DNA from: an uncultured Aquimarina sp.
Lineage (GTDB): Bacteria > Bacteroidota > Bacteroidia > Flavobacteriales > Flavobacteriaceae
Reading direction: 5' to 3'
Length of the DNA stretch: 64,000 bases
NCBI GenBank assembly: GCA_947500505.1
Contig: CANMSL010000015.1
Location: 1 to 64,000 of the forward strand
The notes beneath the pieces were generated by a model. It made no database searches, was not told where the DNA came from, and worked only from the letters and a program-made list of their open reading frames with translations. The position numbers and the translations under genes are program-made. Below, piece by piece: positions 33,650 to 42,891 of this stretch. Position 1 is the first letter of the stretch. Every line of letters starts with the position of its first letter.

Positions 33650-34468
33650 TTATTCTTCGTCTACAAATTTCTCCATTACCATTTGACTTACTCCCATATT
33701 GGAGAATCCCCCGTCATGATATAAATTCTGAAGAGTTACTTTCTTTGTTAGATCTGAAAATAATGTAATTGTATAATCTGCACATTCATCGGCAGAAGCG
33801 TTTCCTAACGGTGACATTTTATCAGCATACTCGATAAATCCATCAAAACCTTTCACTCCTTTTCCTGCCGTAGTTGGAGTTGGCGATTGCGAAATGGTAT
33901 TGACTCTTACTTTTTTATCTCTACCAAAAAAGTATCCAAAACTACGAGCAATCGATTCCAGGTATGCTTTATTATCTGCCATATCATTATAATCCGGAAA
34001 AACTCGCTGTGCAGCCATATATGTAAGTGCTACAATACTTCCCCATTCATTCATTGTTTCTTTTTTATAAAGAGTCTGCATCGTTTTATGAAATGAAAGT
34101 GCAGAGACATCCCATCCTTTTTCACTCCAATCATAATTAAGGTCTGTATAGTGACGCCCCTTTCTTACATTTACGGACATTCCTATGGAATGAAGTACGA
34201 AATCAAGTTTTCCGCCTAATATCTCTACTGACTTATCAACAAGATTTTCTAAATCTTCTAGTGAGGTAGCATCCGCAGGTATAATTAGAGAGTTAGTTTT
34301 CTCTGCTAATTCTTTGATAGCACCCATTCGCATCGCAACAGGGGCGTTAGTAAGCACAAAGCTTCCACCTTCTTCAAAAACACGTTCTGCTGTTTTCCAC
34401 GCGATTGAATTTTCGTCCAGCGCACCGAAAATTATTCCCCTTTTGCCTTTTAATAAATTGTATGACAT
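33650..34468 (-). CDS. fabI: enoyl-ACP reductase [NADH]
   Basis: 272-residue SDR enzyme that reduces trans-2-enoyl-ACP in the last step of each fatty-acid elongation cycle. The FabI-type divergent nucleotide motif is GIIFGALDENSIAW, and the active site is the Y-x6-K pair in DYNDMADNKAYLES. SVALTYMAA-like (IVALTYMAAQRVF) precedes it; SQSPTPTTAGKGVKGFD is the substrate-binding loop region. It is monocistronic, with its own terminator. Confidence 0.94.
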   Translation of the reverse strand: MSYNLLKGKRGIIFGALDENSIAWKTAERVFEEGGSFVLTNAPVAMRMGAIKELAEKTNSLIIPADATSLEDLENLVDKSVEILGGKLDFVLHSIGMSVNVRKGRHYTDLNYDWSEKGWDVSALSFHKTMQTLYKKETMNEWGSIVALTYMAAQRVFPDYNDMADNKAYLESIARSFGYFFGRDKKVRVNTISQSPTPTTAGKGVKGFDGFIEYADKMSPLGNASADECADYTITLFSDLTKKVTLQNLYHDGGFSNMGVSQMVMEKFVDEE

Positions 34469-34552
34469 TTAAAAGTAAATTATAAAATGATTTTATGAAC
34501 GGTAAAGATAACAAAACGACCTAAACCAAAAACATACTCTATCAACTTTAGC

Positions 34553-36208
34553 TTAATGATGTAATAAAGATTTTGCGTGTGTTAAGGCAGAGTCCGATAT
34601 ATTTTTACCGCCTATCATTTCTGCAATTTCTTTAATTCTATCGTCTTCACTTAACAGTTTGAGCCTTGTTACCGTGGTATTGTCTATATCTTCTTTAAAA
34701 ACTTTGTATTGACTTTGACCATTGGCTGCTATCTGTGGTAGATGTGTTATACTGAAAACCTGAAGATTCTTACTCATCCTTATCATCAAGTCTGCCATCT
34801 TATGAGCTACTTCTCCTGAAACTCCAGTATCAATTTCATCAAAAATAATCGTTGGCAACTGAGTATATCGAGAAAGTATCGCTTTTATAGCAATCATAAT
34901 TCTGGATAACTCTCCGCCAGATGCTACTTTCTTTAATTCTCCAAAAGACCCTCCTTTATTTGCAGAAAACAAGAATTCCAGCACTTCTTTTCCATTAGCA
35001 AGATATTTATCCTGCAATTCCAGGGAAGTTTTAAAAGTAGCATTAGGCATTCCCAACGCTTTTAATATATCTTCTAATTCTGAAACCAGTGTAGGCAGTG
35101 CTTTTGTTCTTTTTTCATGAATTCTAATTGCAACTTTATCCAGTTGTTCTTTTGTGGTTTCGATCTCTTTTCTGATCAATTCTATATCTCCGGACAGCGA
35201 CTCCGTTTTAATTACTTTTTCCTGTAGTTCTTCTTTTATAGCGACAAGTTCATCGATGGATGATACTGCGTGTTTTGTCTGAAGATTGTGGATCATCTGT
35301 AATCGCTGACTGACTTCTTCTAATTGCTCTGGATCCGCTTCTAAACGTTCTAATTCATTTTGTAACGAATCGTTTATATCTTCTAATTCTATATATACAC
35401 TCTGAATCCTATCTGATAATTCTTTTAGCACTGTAGAATAAGGAGCTACTTTAGAGGTATTAGTCTTTATAGTATTCAAAAGATCAGAAACGCCAACTTC
35501 TTCTGAAGAAATCAAAGAAACCGATCCGGATAACCTTTCCTGAATTTCTTCTATATTAATGAGGGTTTCATATCTTCCTTCTAATTCTGATAGTTCTCCA
35601 GACTTAAGCTTTGCTTCTTCAAGCTCATTGAATAAAAAAGAATTATAATCGTGTTCTTTTATAAATTCCTGTTGACTTTCGACAAGTATTCTTTCCTCTT
35701 TTTCTTTTTGTTTTAGCAGCGCTAATCCACGTTGATAAGATTCAATTTCACGGCCAGATTCTGACAAGGCATCTAATACCTTAAACTGAAAATCATTCGT
35801 AGTCACTTCTAGCGTTTGATGTTGACTATGAATATCAATTAACCGAAGACCTAATTTGTTTAATGAATTAAGCGTAACAGGCGTATCGTTAATAAAAGCT
35901 CTGGATTTACCTGAAGGTAAGATCTCTCTTCGGATAATTGTTTCTGCTTCGTAATCTAGATCTTCTTCCTCAAAAAAAGAGTCTAGATCATATTTTTTGA
36001 TATCAAAAACGCCTTCTATTGTACATTTTATGGAGTTATCTTTTACACTACTTAAATCCGCTCGTTTACCAAGTAGGAGACCTAGAGCTCCTAAAAGCAA
36101 GGATTTACCTGCTCCTGTTTCTCCGGTAATAGTAATCAGACCAGTATCAAAAGATACCTGTAGCTGTTCTATTAGAGCGAAGTTTTTTATCGAAAGACTT
36201 CTTAGCAA
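34553..36208 (-). CDS. recN: DNA repair protein RecN
   Basis: SMC-like ATPase acting on double-strand breaks. The 551 residues have MLRSLSIKNFALIEQ, the Walker A TGETGAGKSLLLGAL at about residue 30, long coiled-coil arms (about 150-370), and signature plus Walker B in VASGGELSRIMIAIK and TIIFDEIDTGVSGE. It ends the bamD-omega-coaBC-DUF4835 cluster, 76 nt after DUF4835; this gene order recurs in Flavobacteriaceae as far as I recall. Confidence 0.96.
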   Translation of the reverse strand: MLRSLSIKNFALIEQLQVSFDTGLITITGETGAGKSLLLGALGLLLGKRADLSSVKDNSIKCTIEGVFDIKKYDLDSFFEEEDLDYEAETIIRREILPSGKSRAFINDTPVTLNSLNKLGLRLIDIHSQHQTLEVTTNDFQFKVLDALSESGREIESYQRGLALLKQKEKEERILVESQQEFIKEHDYNSFLFNELEEAKLKSGELSELEGRYETLINIEEIQERLSGSVSLISSEEVGVSDLLNTIKTNTSKVAPYSTVLKELSDRIQSVYIELEDINDSLQNELERLEADPEQLEEVSQRLQMIHNLQTKHAVSSIDELVAIKEELQEKVIKTESLSGDIELIRKEIETTKEQLDKVAIRIHEKRTKALPTLVSELEDILKALGMPNATFKTSLELQDKYLANGKEVLEFLFSANKGGSFGELKKVASGGELSRIMIAIKAILSRYTQLPTIIFDEIDTGVSGEVAHKMADLMIRMSKNLQVFSITHLPQIAANGQSQYKVFKEDIDNTTVTRLKLLSEDDRIKEIAEMIGGKNISDSALTHAKSLLHH

Positions 36209-36284
36209 AGGATAGTGATATTTTGTTAATGATTAAAAGAAGTAAATATACTATAGTTTTAAAAAGATTTCAATAAAGAAAAAC

Positions 36285-37172
36285 TTAAAACTTTATCTCT
36301 GCCCAATTAGTTGCATAAGTCGGCGCTATTCTACTTAGTGTAGCCATAGTTTCTGCAATATTAACCGAAGGACCGCCAGAGAGAATTCTAGATACTTCAT
36401 CAGCTTTTGCATCAAAAAAAACTCTCATTATATAAGAATTGGGTCTGGTCCTATGCATTCCTTCTAAAGCTTTCATGGATTCTAAGACAGCTTCTTTTCC
36501 TTTTTTTAAATCATTATTCATAATATCAAGACCTTCTCTATGATATGAATACATTGCAGTTCTATATCCATCAAAAGTACCTGATAACAAATCATCATTT
36601 AGCCTAAATCTGGTCTGTGAACCATCTTGCCCGTTCCAACCCAGGGTATTACTTCCTTGTGCATTTCCAACTATATTTTTAGCCTCTTGAAAATAGTCGG
36701 TCCCGGAATTTAATTCAAAACTATCGGCATCTACACCAAGGATTGTATATAAATAAAAAGCCACTACCGAAATTAGGTTTGACTCGAAATTGTTTGGATT
36801 ATAGTTTAATGGCTGAAATTCTAGATAATTGAAATTAAACTGCTTATCATTGATATTTAAAATTGTGGTCTTATAATTAGATCCATATACTGGTCTAGAA
36901 GCCTGAACCTGTATCGTTGCGGTAAAGCTATCATTAGCGTTACCTAAAATATTTATAAAAAAACTACAATCAATCCTTTCTTCTGTCCGGTAATCAAGTT
37001 CTGTCCATTTTGTATTATTAATAAACTCGGCAACCGATCTTTCCAGCGTTTTAAAAACTTGTAAATTAGGATTCCCGGTTTGCTCTGCATTAACCACAAC
37101 AGTGGCATTAAATTCCTGGGCATTAATTATTATTGTACATAAAAATATTACAAAGAGAAAAAATTTATGCAT
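36285..37172 (-). CDS. DUF4835 family exported protein
   Basis: 295 residues with a signal peptide (FFLFVIFLCTIIINAQ). DUF4835 marks are the start of the mature part (QEFNATVVVNAEQTGNPNLQ in pieces), TKWTELDYRTEERIDCSFFI and a Phe-Asn-Tyr rich strand (INDKQFNFNYLEF). The family is Bacteroidota-specific and uncharacterised. The start codon overlaps the coaBC stop (ATGCATAA), so translation is probably coupled; longer in-frame starts run into coaBC and disrupt the signal. Confidence 0.88.
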   Translation of the reverse strand: MHKFFLFVIFLCTIIINAQEFNATVVVNAEQTGNPNLQVFKTLERSVAEFINNTKWTELDYRTEERIDCSFFINILGNANDSFTATIQVQASRPVYGSNYKTTILNINDKQFNFNYLEFQPLNYNPNNFESNLISVVAFYLYTILGVDADSFELNSGTDYFQEAKNIVGNAQGSNTLGWNGQDGSQTRFRLNDDLLSGTFDGYRTAMYSYHREGLDIMNNDLKKGKEAVLESMKALEGMHRTRPNSYIMRVFFDAKADEVSRILSGGPSVNIAETMATLSRIAPTYATNWAEIKF

Positions 37173-38379
37173 TGCGTAGTTCATTAATTTCATTAAAAAT
37201 ATCCTGAGCAACCTCTGTTTTGGTTTTTAATTCAAACGCTTTAATTTCAAATTTATGATTAATTAAAGTGACTTTATTGGTTTGTCCTTTAAAACCTGCT
37301 CCCTTGTCATTGAGAGAGTTTAAGACGATCAAATCAAGATTCTTCTTTTTTAATTTGTTTTTAGCGTTTTCTTCTTCATTTTCAGTTTCTAATGCAAAGC
37401 CAACCAAAAACTGATGTTTCTTTACCGACCCCATCCATTTCAGGATATCTGTTGTACGCTCTAATTCGATTGAAAAATTATTGTCTGACTTTTTTATCTT
37501 CTGATCCGATATGATTTTAGGCCTGTAATCCGCTACTGCCGCAGAAGCGATGGCGATATCACAGGTATCGAATTCTATTGTTACGGCTTCATACATAGAT
37601 GCAGCACTAACTACTCGAATTACTTTTATAAAATCGTGGGTAACTTCTAAAGAAGATGGCCCTAAAACAAGTGTTACCAAGGCTCCGAGATTAGCAGCAG
37701 ACTTAGCTAATTCTATTCCCATTTTCCCACTAGAATGATTCCCAATAAATCGAACAGGATCGATTGCTTCGTAAGTAGGTCCAGCGGTTATAAGAACCTT
37801 TTGTCCTTTGAGAGGAAGTTTTTCTAGAATATCTTTTTCTATGAAATCAACTATAGTAGAAGGTTCTGCCATTCTTCCTTGTCCTATCAAACCACTTGCC
37901 AGTTCTCCGGATTCTGCAGGGATCATTATATTACCGAACTCCTGTAATTTCTTAAAAGTTTCGTGTGTTGACGGGTGATTGTACATGTCAAGATCCATAG
38001 CTGGTGCGAAATACACAGGACATTTGGCTGATAAATAAGTAGCCAAAAGCAGGTTATCGCTATTACCTGTTGACATTTTGGAAAGTGTATTGGCCGTTGC
38101 CGGAGCAATGACCATTATATCTGCCCACAATCCCAGTTCTACATGATTATTCCATTCAGCATTTTCATCTTCTTCATCGTAAAAAGAAGAATTTACAGGA
38201 TTTTTAGATAGTGTAGAAAGCGTAAGTGGCGTTACAAAATCTTTCGCAGCAGGAGTCATCACGACTTTTATTTCTGCTCCTGATTTAATGAACAAACGCA
38301 CTAATGCTGCTGTTTTATAAGCAGCAATACCAGCGGTAACACCTAATAAAATCTTTTTACCGCCTACTATTGATGACAT
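37165..38379 (-). CDS. coaBC: bifunctional phosphopantothenoylcysteine decarboxylase/synthetase
   Basis: 404 residues carrying out two steps of CoA synthesis. The N-terminal CoaC flavoprotein has GVTAGIAAYK, the His in NHVELGLWAD and PAMDLDMYNHPS; the C-terminal CoaB has TAGPTYEAIDPVRFIGNHSSGKMG and AAVADYRP. Where many CoaC proteins have a Cys in an A-C-G motif before GRM, this one reads ELASGLIGQGRMAEP, with Ser. It is 2 nt after the omega-subunit gene and overlaps DUF4835. Confidence 0.95.
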   Translation of the reverse strand: MSSIVGGKKILLGVTAGIAAYKTAALVRLFIKSGAEIKVVMTPAAKDFVTPLTLSTLSKNPVNSSFYDEEDENAEWNNHVELGLWADIMVIAPATANTLSKMSTGNSDNLLLATYLSAKCPVYFAPAMDLDMYNHPSTHETFKKLQEFGNIMIPAESGELASGLIGQGRMAEPSTIVDFIEKDILEKLPLKGQKVLITAGPTYEAIDPVRFIGNHSSGKMGIELAKSAANLGALVTLVLGPSSLEVTHDFIKVIRVVSAASMYEAVTIEFDTCDIAIASAAVADYRPKIISDQKIKKSDNNFSIELERTTDILKWMGSVKKHQFLVGFALETENEEENAKNKLKKKNLDLIVLNSLNDKGAGFKGQTNKVTLINHKFEIKAFELKTKTEVAQDIFNEINELRNA

Positions 38380-38381
38380 AC

Positions 38382-38714
38382 TTATAGAGATTCCGAGTCT
38401 GTCTTTGTATTTCTGTGATATATTTTACCATCTAACCATTCTTGGGCTGCCAACGCATGTGGTTTTGGCAATCTTTCATAAAATTTAGAGACTTCTATTT
38501 GCTCTTTATTTTCAAAGATTTCTTCCAGACTATCATTATAGGTAGCAAATTCATCTAATTTCTCTAAAAGCTCTTTTTTAATATCAACATTAATTTGATT
38601 AGCTCTTTTTGAAATCACAGAAATTGCCTCATAAATATTTCCTGTAGACTGATCTACTAAATTCTTATCAATTGTAGTTGTATTTACAGGGGCATTACTT
38701 TTTTTCAAATCCAT
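38382..38714 (-). CDS. RNA polymerase omega-like subunit (Rpb6 family)
   Basis: 110 residues of the Bacteroidota RpoZ/Rpb6-like family. The core is TGNIYEAISVISKRANQINVDIK in pieces from about residue 24, corresponding to the omega helix that latches beta-prime, followed by an acidic helix and a family-specific HALAAQEWLDGKIYHR tail. It is 15 nt after bamD and 2 nt before coaBC. Bacterial rpoZ is often near coaBC or spoT-type genes, which supports the call. Confidence 0.85.
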   Translation of the reverse strand: MDLKKSNAPVNTTTIDKNLVDQSTGNIYEAISVISKRANQINVDIKKELLEKLDEFATYNDSLEEIFENKEQIEVSKFYERLPKPHALAAQEWLDGKIYHRNTKTDSESL

Positions 38715-38729
38715 TTTCTCCTATGTTTT

Positions 38730-39521
38730 CTAGTTATATTTTTCTAATCTTGATTTTATATCTTCTGATATTTCATCGGCATTGGTAGTAAACTCGCCTT
38801 CTTTATAATATTTTTTGTAGTTATTATAAAAATTATTGGCTGTTTCTAACCTTTCTTTTACAAAAACTTCATAACTACCGATAGCCAATAAATACTGAGA
38901 TTCTAACTTGTAATATAGCGCTTTTTCTCTAAAAGATGAACCGGGATAGTCGATTAAGTAGTTATCAAAAGAAGTGATTGCCACTTTATAATCTTCTCTG
39001 TGATGATATTGCTTTGCTATTTCAAAAGCTTTTCTTTCTTTTTTAGTTCTTAATTCTTCAACTAATTTATTTGCTTCATTAAGGTTTTCACTATCCGGAT
39101 ATGCATTTATATAGGTCTGAAGTTTCTCTAATGCCTCATCTGTTTCTGTTTGATCCAGGCTATATCTGGGTGATAAGAAATAATAGCTTTTTGCACCTTT
39201 ATAGAAAGCTTCTTCTCGCTTATCGCTATTAGGATATGATTTAGCAAACCTTTCAAACTGATATCCGGCTAAATAATAATCTTCCAGATTATAATATGTA
39301 TCGGCATAATAGTACATTACTCTTTCCGCTTGTGGTTTTCCTCTAAACTGAGGCACTATCTGCTCGAAAAGACGTAATGCTTTTTTATATTTACCTTCTT
39401 TATACAGCTCTTCCGCCAATTTATACTTAGGTCCTACTTCTTCTTCTTTGAGCACTCTCTGATACTCACTACAAGAACCAATGGCCAATACGAAAATTAA
39501 CAAAAACAATAATCTATTCAT
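38730..39521 (-). CDS. bamD: outer membrane protein assembly factor BamD
   Basis: 263-residue lipoprotein (LAIGSC, Cys 17) made of TPR repeats: LAEELYKEGKYKKALRLFEQI, AERVMYYYADTYYNLEDYYLAGYQFERF in pieces, and further repeats through about 240. BamD is the essential lipoprotein partner of BamA in beta-barrel insertion. The -7 box CAAAAATA on the plus strand lies 20 nt upstream. It heads the operon with the omega subunit, coaBC, DUF4835 and perhaps recN. Confidence 0.93.
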   Translation of the reverse strand: MNRLLFLLIFVLAIGSCSEYQRVLKEEEVGPKYKLAEELYKEGKYKKALRLFEQIVPQFRGKPQAERVMYYYADTYYNLEDYYLAGYQFERFAKSYPNSDKREEAFYKGAKSYYFLSPRYSLDQTETDEALEKLQTYINAYPDSENLNEANKLVEELRTKKERKAFEIAKQYHHREDYKVAITSFDNYLIDYPGSSFREKALYYKLESQYLLAIGSYEVFVKERLETANNFYNNYKKYYKEGEFTTNADEISEDIKSRLEKYN

Positions 39522-39540
39522 ATCTTAAAAAAACATCTGG

Positions 39541-39569
39541 CAAAAATAGATATTTCTACCGTATTACAA
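39541..39569 (-). promoter_or_regulatory. candidate bamD promoter
   Basis: On the minus strand TTG (39567-39569), an 18-nt gap and TATTTTTG (39541-39548), ending 19 nt before the bamD ATG. Both boxes match the Bacteroidota consensus. Confidence 0.5.
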
Positions 39570-39639
39570 AAACTTTAATTCATCTATTAAATAACTGTAT
39601 AATTACAGGTTTGTTGCAGAATAAAAGAGAAACTATTGC

Positions 39640-40563
39640 CTATTTATTCTTCGTACTGACAGTATTACTTAATTTACTATGATCCAGTATGGTATAACCA
39701 TCTTCGTCATAATTAAATGCAGGCACAAAAGTAGTATCAAGCTTCAAGTTTTGCAGAATATATGAATGGATTTGATGAACTTCTTGTGCAAATGATTCAT
39801 CATAATAACTAACGAGAATCAATATCTCCCCATTAAGATTAGGTAATGTGTCTCGATCAAATTCTGCCAGCGGACTGGATGTATCAATCGGATGTACTAT
39901 TGTCCATGTGGTCGGTAGATATGTAATCTCGTTTCTTTCTAAGTCCAGATTATAAAAATTATTAATGTATTTATCGTTCTTCTTCTGTGAAAGTGAGAGC
40001 GTTGCTTTTATTCTCGGGGTAATCATTACGTTAGTGGTCTTACCCATTAACCGAAACATAAGACAATCTTTTTTATTATGTGTACGCAACACCATTACTT
40101 CACTAAATTCTATACTAGGTCTGGGTTTGGAAAACCTTCCATATAACAAACCTGTGATAAAAGAGAAGCTTAACAACCCTATTAAAGCTTGTAGCGAAGA
40201 AATCACTCCAAATATAATTCCTTTAGGTGCCATGGCACCGTACCCCACCGTTGTTATAGTTTGGGCAGAAAAAAAGAACCCTTTAAGAAAATCTCTAAAT
40301 GCATTCCCTGTCGGCTCTGCAATAGCAGAAATACCAATTGAAGTATACACCAGAGCAAACACTGAATTTATGAGTACATACCCTAAAAACACCCAACAAA
40401 AAAATTCTGTCCAAGTAATACTGATCAAGTAATTATAACTTCTGGAAACAGAAGTCTTTCTATTAATATGTTTTATATTAAAAGAACCATCGGGATTTAT
40501 AAATCGCTGAGCTCGTTCATTAGAAGACAAACCAATACCAGGATCTTTTATTGTTTTAGCCAT
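39640..40563 (-). CDS. inward-rectifier-type (KirBac) potassium channel
   Basis: 307 residues. An N-terminal cytosolic slide-helix region is followed by two transmembrane helices flanking the filter TITTVGYGAMAPKG, then a C-terminal Kir immunoglobulin-like cytosolic domain (RPSIEFSEVMVLRTH, LMFRLMGKTTNVMI, EITYLPTTWTIVHPID). This is the KirBac architecture. The filter is GYG but followed by A rather than D, as in other Kir channels. It lies 9 nt after dapA in an apparent operon. Confidence 0.92.
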   Translation of the reverse strand: MAKTIKDPGIGLSSNERAQRFINPDGSFNIKHINRKTSVSRSYNYLISITWTEFFCWVFLGYVLINSVFALVYTSIGISAIAEPTGNAFRDFLKGFFFSAQTITTVGYGAMAPKGIIFGVISSLQALIGLLSFSFITGLLYGRFSKPRPSIEFSEVMVLRTHNKKDCLMFRLMGKTTNVMITPRIKATLSLSQKKNDKYINNFYNLDLERNEITYLPTTWTIVHPIDTSSPLAEFDRDTLPNLNGEILILVSYYDESFAQEVHQIHSYILQNLKLDTTFVPAFNYDEDGYTILDHSKLSNTVSTKNK

Positions 40564-40572
40564 AAAAGCTTA

Positions 40573-41448
40573 CTAATTATTTTTAATAAATTTTTCTATT
40601 TTAGTCGCTAACTTATCAGAGACAGAGATCAATGGTAATCGTAAATTATCCTTACAAATACCCTTTACTTTTAGAATATTCTTAATTCCGGCTGGATTAC
40701 CTTCTTTAAAGGCATAATCTAAAACAGGTAACATTTTATACAAAATCTCGAATGCCTTTTCTGTTTCTCCAGACAACCCTAAACGAATCATTTCTGAAAA
40801 TTCTTTCGGAAATCCTTGTCCGATTACACTAATTACACCATCTCCACCTGCTACCACTAACGGAAGCGCTAATGTATCATCACCTGAAATAACGAGAAAA
40901 TCTTTAGGTTTATCCTTAAGAATGTTTAATACCTGGGTAAAATCTCCCGTTGCTTCTTTGATTCCTATAATTTTTTCTAATTGCGCTAATCGAAGCGTTG
41001 TCTCGGCAGTCATATTGACTCCCGTTCTGGAAGGCACATTATATAATAAAACCGGCAGTGTAACAACTTCGTTAATTGCTTTGTAATGCTGGTAGATTCC
41101 TTCCTGCGTTGGTCTGTTATACATAGGAACTACAGACAAAATTGCATCAAAAACCGATACATCAGTGTCTTTTATTTCCTGAATAATAGCTGCTGTATTA
41201 TTTCCCCCAATTCCAATCACAAGCGGTAACCTATTATTATTTATTTTTACAATATGGGCTACTAATTTCTTTTTTTCTTCTCCAGAAAGTGTTACTGATT
41301 CTGCGGTTGTTCCTAAAACCACTAAATACTCTACTCCGCCATCTATACAAAACTCGACTAATGATTCAACTCCTTCTAAATCAATTGAACCGTCATTATT
41401 AAATGGTGTTGCTAACGCAACACCAGTTCCTTTCAGAAAAGCACTCAT
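40573..41448 (-). CDS. dapA: 4-hydroxy-tetrahydrodipicolinate synthase
   Basis: First committed enzyme of lysine and diaminopimelate synthesis, condensing pyruvate with aspartate semialdehyde. The 291 residues form a TIM barrel with GTTAESVTLS, the Tyr 136 in LLYNVPSRTG and the Schiff-base Lys 164 in IIGIKEATGDF, then VISGDDTLALPLVVAG. It starts 1 nt after the DUF6913 stop. dapF is at 58-59 kb, so this window holds two steps of the pathway. Confidence 0.95.
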   Translation of the reverse strand: MSAFLKGTGVALATPFNNDGSIDLEGVESLVEFCIDGGVEYLVVLGTTAESVTLSGEEKKKLVAHIVKINNNRLPLVIGIGGNNTAAIIQEIKDTDVSVFDAILSVVPMYNRPTQEGIYQHYKAINEVVTLPVLLYNVPSRTGVNMTAETTLRLAQLEKIIGIKEATGDFTQVLNILKDKPKDFLVISGDDTLALPLVVAGGDGVISVIGQGFPKEFSEMIRLGLSGETEKAFEILYKMLPVLDYAFKEGNPAGIKNILKVKGICKDNLRLPLISVSDKLATKIEKFIKNN

Positions 41449-41449
41449 A

Positions 41450-41974
41450 TTATATAATCTGTAAAATTTTTAAATATTTTTTTAATTCGGAAATAAAAAG
41501 ATCTATGTTTTGATTTGCTGCACCAATCACTAAATCATTAATACGGTTATCAATTTCTGCAAAACCAACTTTAAACTTAGCTTTCGAAGCTGCAGCAACA
41601 TAATCAAGCTCTAGTTTGCTTTCGGAGTAAAAGTTAATTAAAACATCATAGTCCTTATCTATAAATTCATTTAAAGAATTACTCTTAACAGATCCCCCTA
41701 CTCCAAAACTTTTATCATTATAATATGCAGCATCCTTATCGTCAGAGATTTCTTTCTCATCCTCTTTATACCCCATTACTTTTAACCGGTCAGACTTCAC
41801 TCCTAATTCATTAGCCAACTTAACTACAGATAAAATATTAACAGATTGTGAGGCATCAATTAAAACGGCTAAACTTTTTATACTCGATACCTCTCTGGCC
41901 TGAGGCTTTCTTTTTTTAATATGAGATTCAATGCTTTTTTTTAGTGCATTTCTTTTAAGACCCTTTAAAATCAT
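41450..41974 (-). CDS. DUF6913 family protein
   Basis: 174-residue cytosolic protein with a basic N-terminus (KSIESHIKKRKP) and an alternating beta-alpha core (SLAVLIDASQS, KLANELGVKSDRLKVMGY, YDVLINFYSESKLEL, VGFAEIDNRINDLVIGA). It is recognisable as flavobacterial DUF6913, a conserved neighbour of dapA; function unknown. It heads the operon DUF6913-dapA-Kir channel. Confidence 0.8.
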   Translation of the reverse strand: MILKGLKRNALKKSIESHIKKRKPQAREVSSIKSLAVLIDASQSVNILSVVKLANELGVKSDRLKVMGYKEDEKEISDDKDAAYYNDKSFGVGGSVKSNSLNEFIDKDYDVLINFYSESKLELDYVAAASKAKFKVGFAEIDNRINDLVIGAANQNIDLFISELKKYLKILQII

Positions 41975-41995
41975 TTATAAATAAAGATTAAGACA

Positions 41996-42003
41996 CAAAT
42001 GTA
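41996..42003 (-). promoter_or_regulatory. candidate -7 box for the DUF6913-dapA operon
   Basis: The minus strand reads TACATTTG, an exact TAnnTTTG match, 21 nt before the ATG. Confidence 0.45.
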
Positions 42004-42136
42004 GCCATTTTACCTTTTAAAAATACGCTGTATACTTTAAGAAATATAGAAAAATAAAAAGATTCTGCATTTTAGTTATTTAATTAACAATATGTTCCAA
42101 TCTGTATTATTATCAAGATCGTCCATAACATAATTA

Positions 42137-42841
42137 TTAAAAAAAGTTATCGCTTTCATCTCCCGGTTGAATAGGTTTTGCATCTATCAAAAATTTTAAT
42201 AAAAAATAAAGCCCTACTATCTCTGCTATATTAATCAGTATAGTGAATACCCTGGTGTAATAATAAAAGTAATTTATTAATAAAAAAGCACTCACAAAAA
42301 GGCAGCAACTGGCAGAAATAAAAAGCCTAACATTACCGTAATATTTGTCAATAGTATATATAAAAAAACATATTCCTACAAACAAGAGGAGTGCTATTAG
42401 AATCATAAAAAAAGAGATTATAGAATCCACAAGCGCAGGGAGCACTAATTGGGATATTGAAAAAGTTAAATATGATATGAGGATGAAACTAATTATTATA
42501 GGAAAGGTAATTAGTTTTCTAATTTTTAAATCTCCGAAGGAGATATAATTTTTTAACAACAAAAAATTAAATAAATAAAATAATACAAGTATTAAAGCAA
42601 TTACATCAAAATATCTAGCAAAATCATGATACACCAGTGTATCATTCATTAGCAATAAAATCATACTTACAAAATAATAAACACTTTTAGTTTTACTATT
42701 AAAAATGTATATAAAAATCAGAGAAATAGGTATTAAAGGCTTTGTGTAAAGTAAATATTGTTCTTCAAAAAAAACAGCTACAACAATAACTAACACAAAT
42801 GAAAAGTAGAACAATATATATGTTAACCTGGCAACCTTCAA
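42137..42841 (-). CDS. diverged YhhN-like membrane protein
   Basis: 234 residues and seven or eight transmembrane spans. Its layout and short motifs (LYTKPLIPISLIFIYIF near residue 33, a KFLIDAKP tail) mark it as a remote paralogue of the YhhN/TMEM86 family found in the third gene of this cluster. The first family Asp is kept in MND, but the second (SDACFALDRF in the third gene) is replaced by SASCCLFVSAFLLIN, with no Asp. It may have lost lysoplasmalogenase activity. The tail GDESDNFF resembles that of the next gene. Confidence 0.65.
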   Translation of the reverse strand: MKVARLTYILFYFSFVLVIVVAVFFEEQYLLYTKPLIPISLIFIYIFNSKTKSVYYFVSMILLLMNDTLVYHDFARYFDVIALILVLFYLFNFLLLKNYISFGDLKIRKLITFPIIISFILISYLTFSISQLVLPALVDSIISFFMILIALLLFVGICFFIYTIDKYYGNVRLFISASCCLFVSAFLLINYFYYYTRVFTILINIAEIVGLYFLLKFLIDAKPIQPGDESDNFF

Positions 42842-42891
42842 TGAGATAAAATACTTTGTGATTCTTAATTGTCGTTGAAGATATTAAAAAA

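Noticed and set aside
39965..40432. Plus-strand open frame of 155 codons inside the Kir channel gene
   Set aside because: Antisense to a recognised channel; no domain seen.
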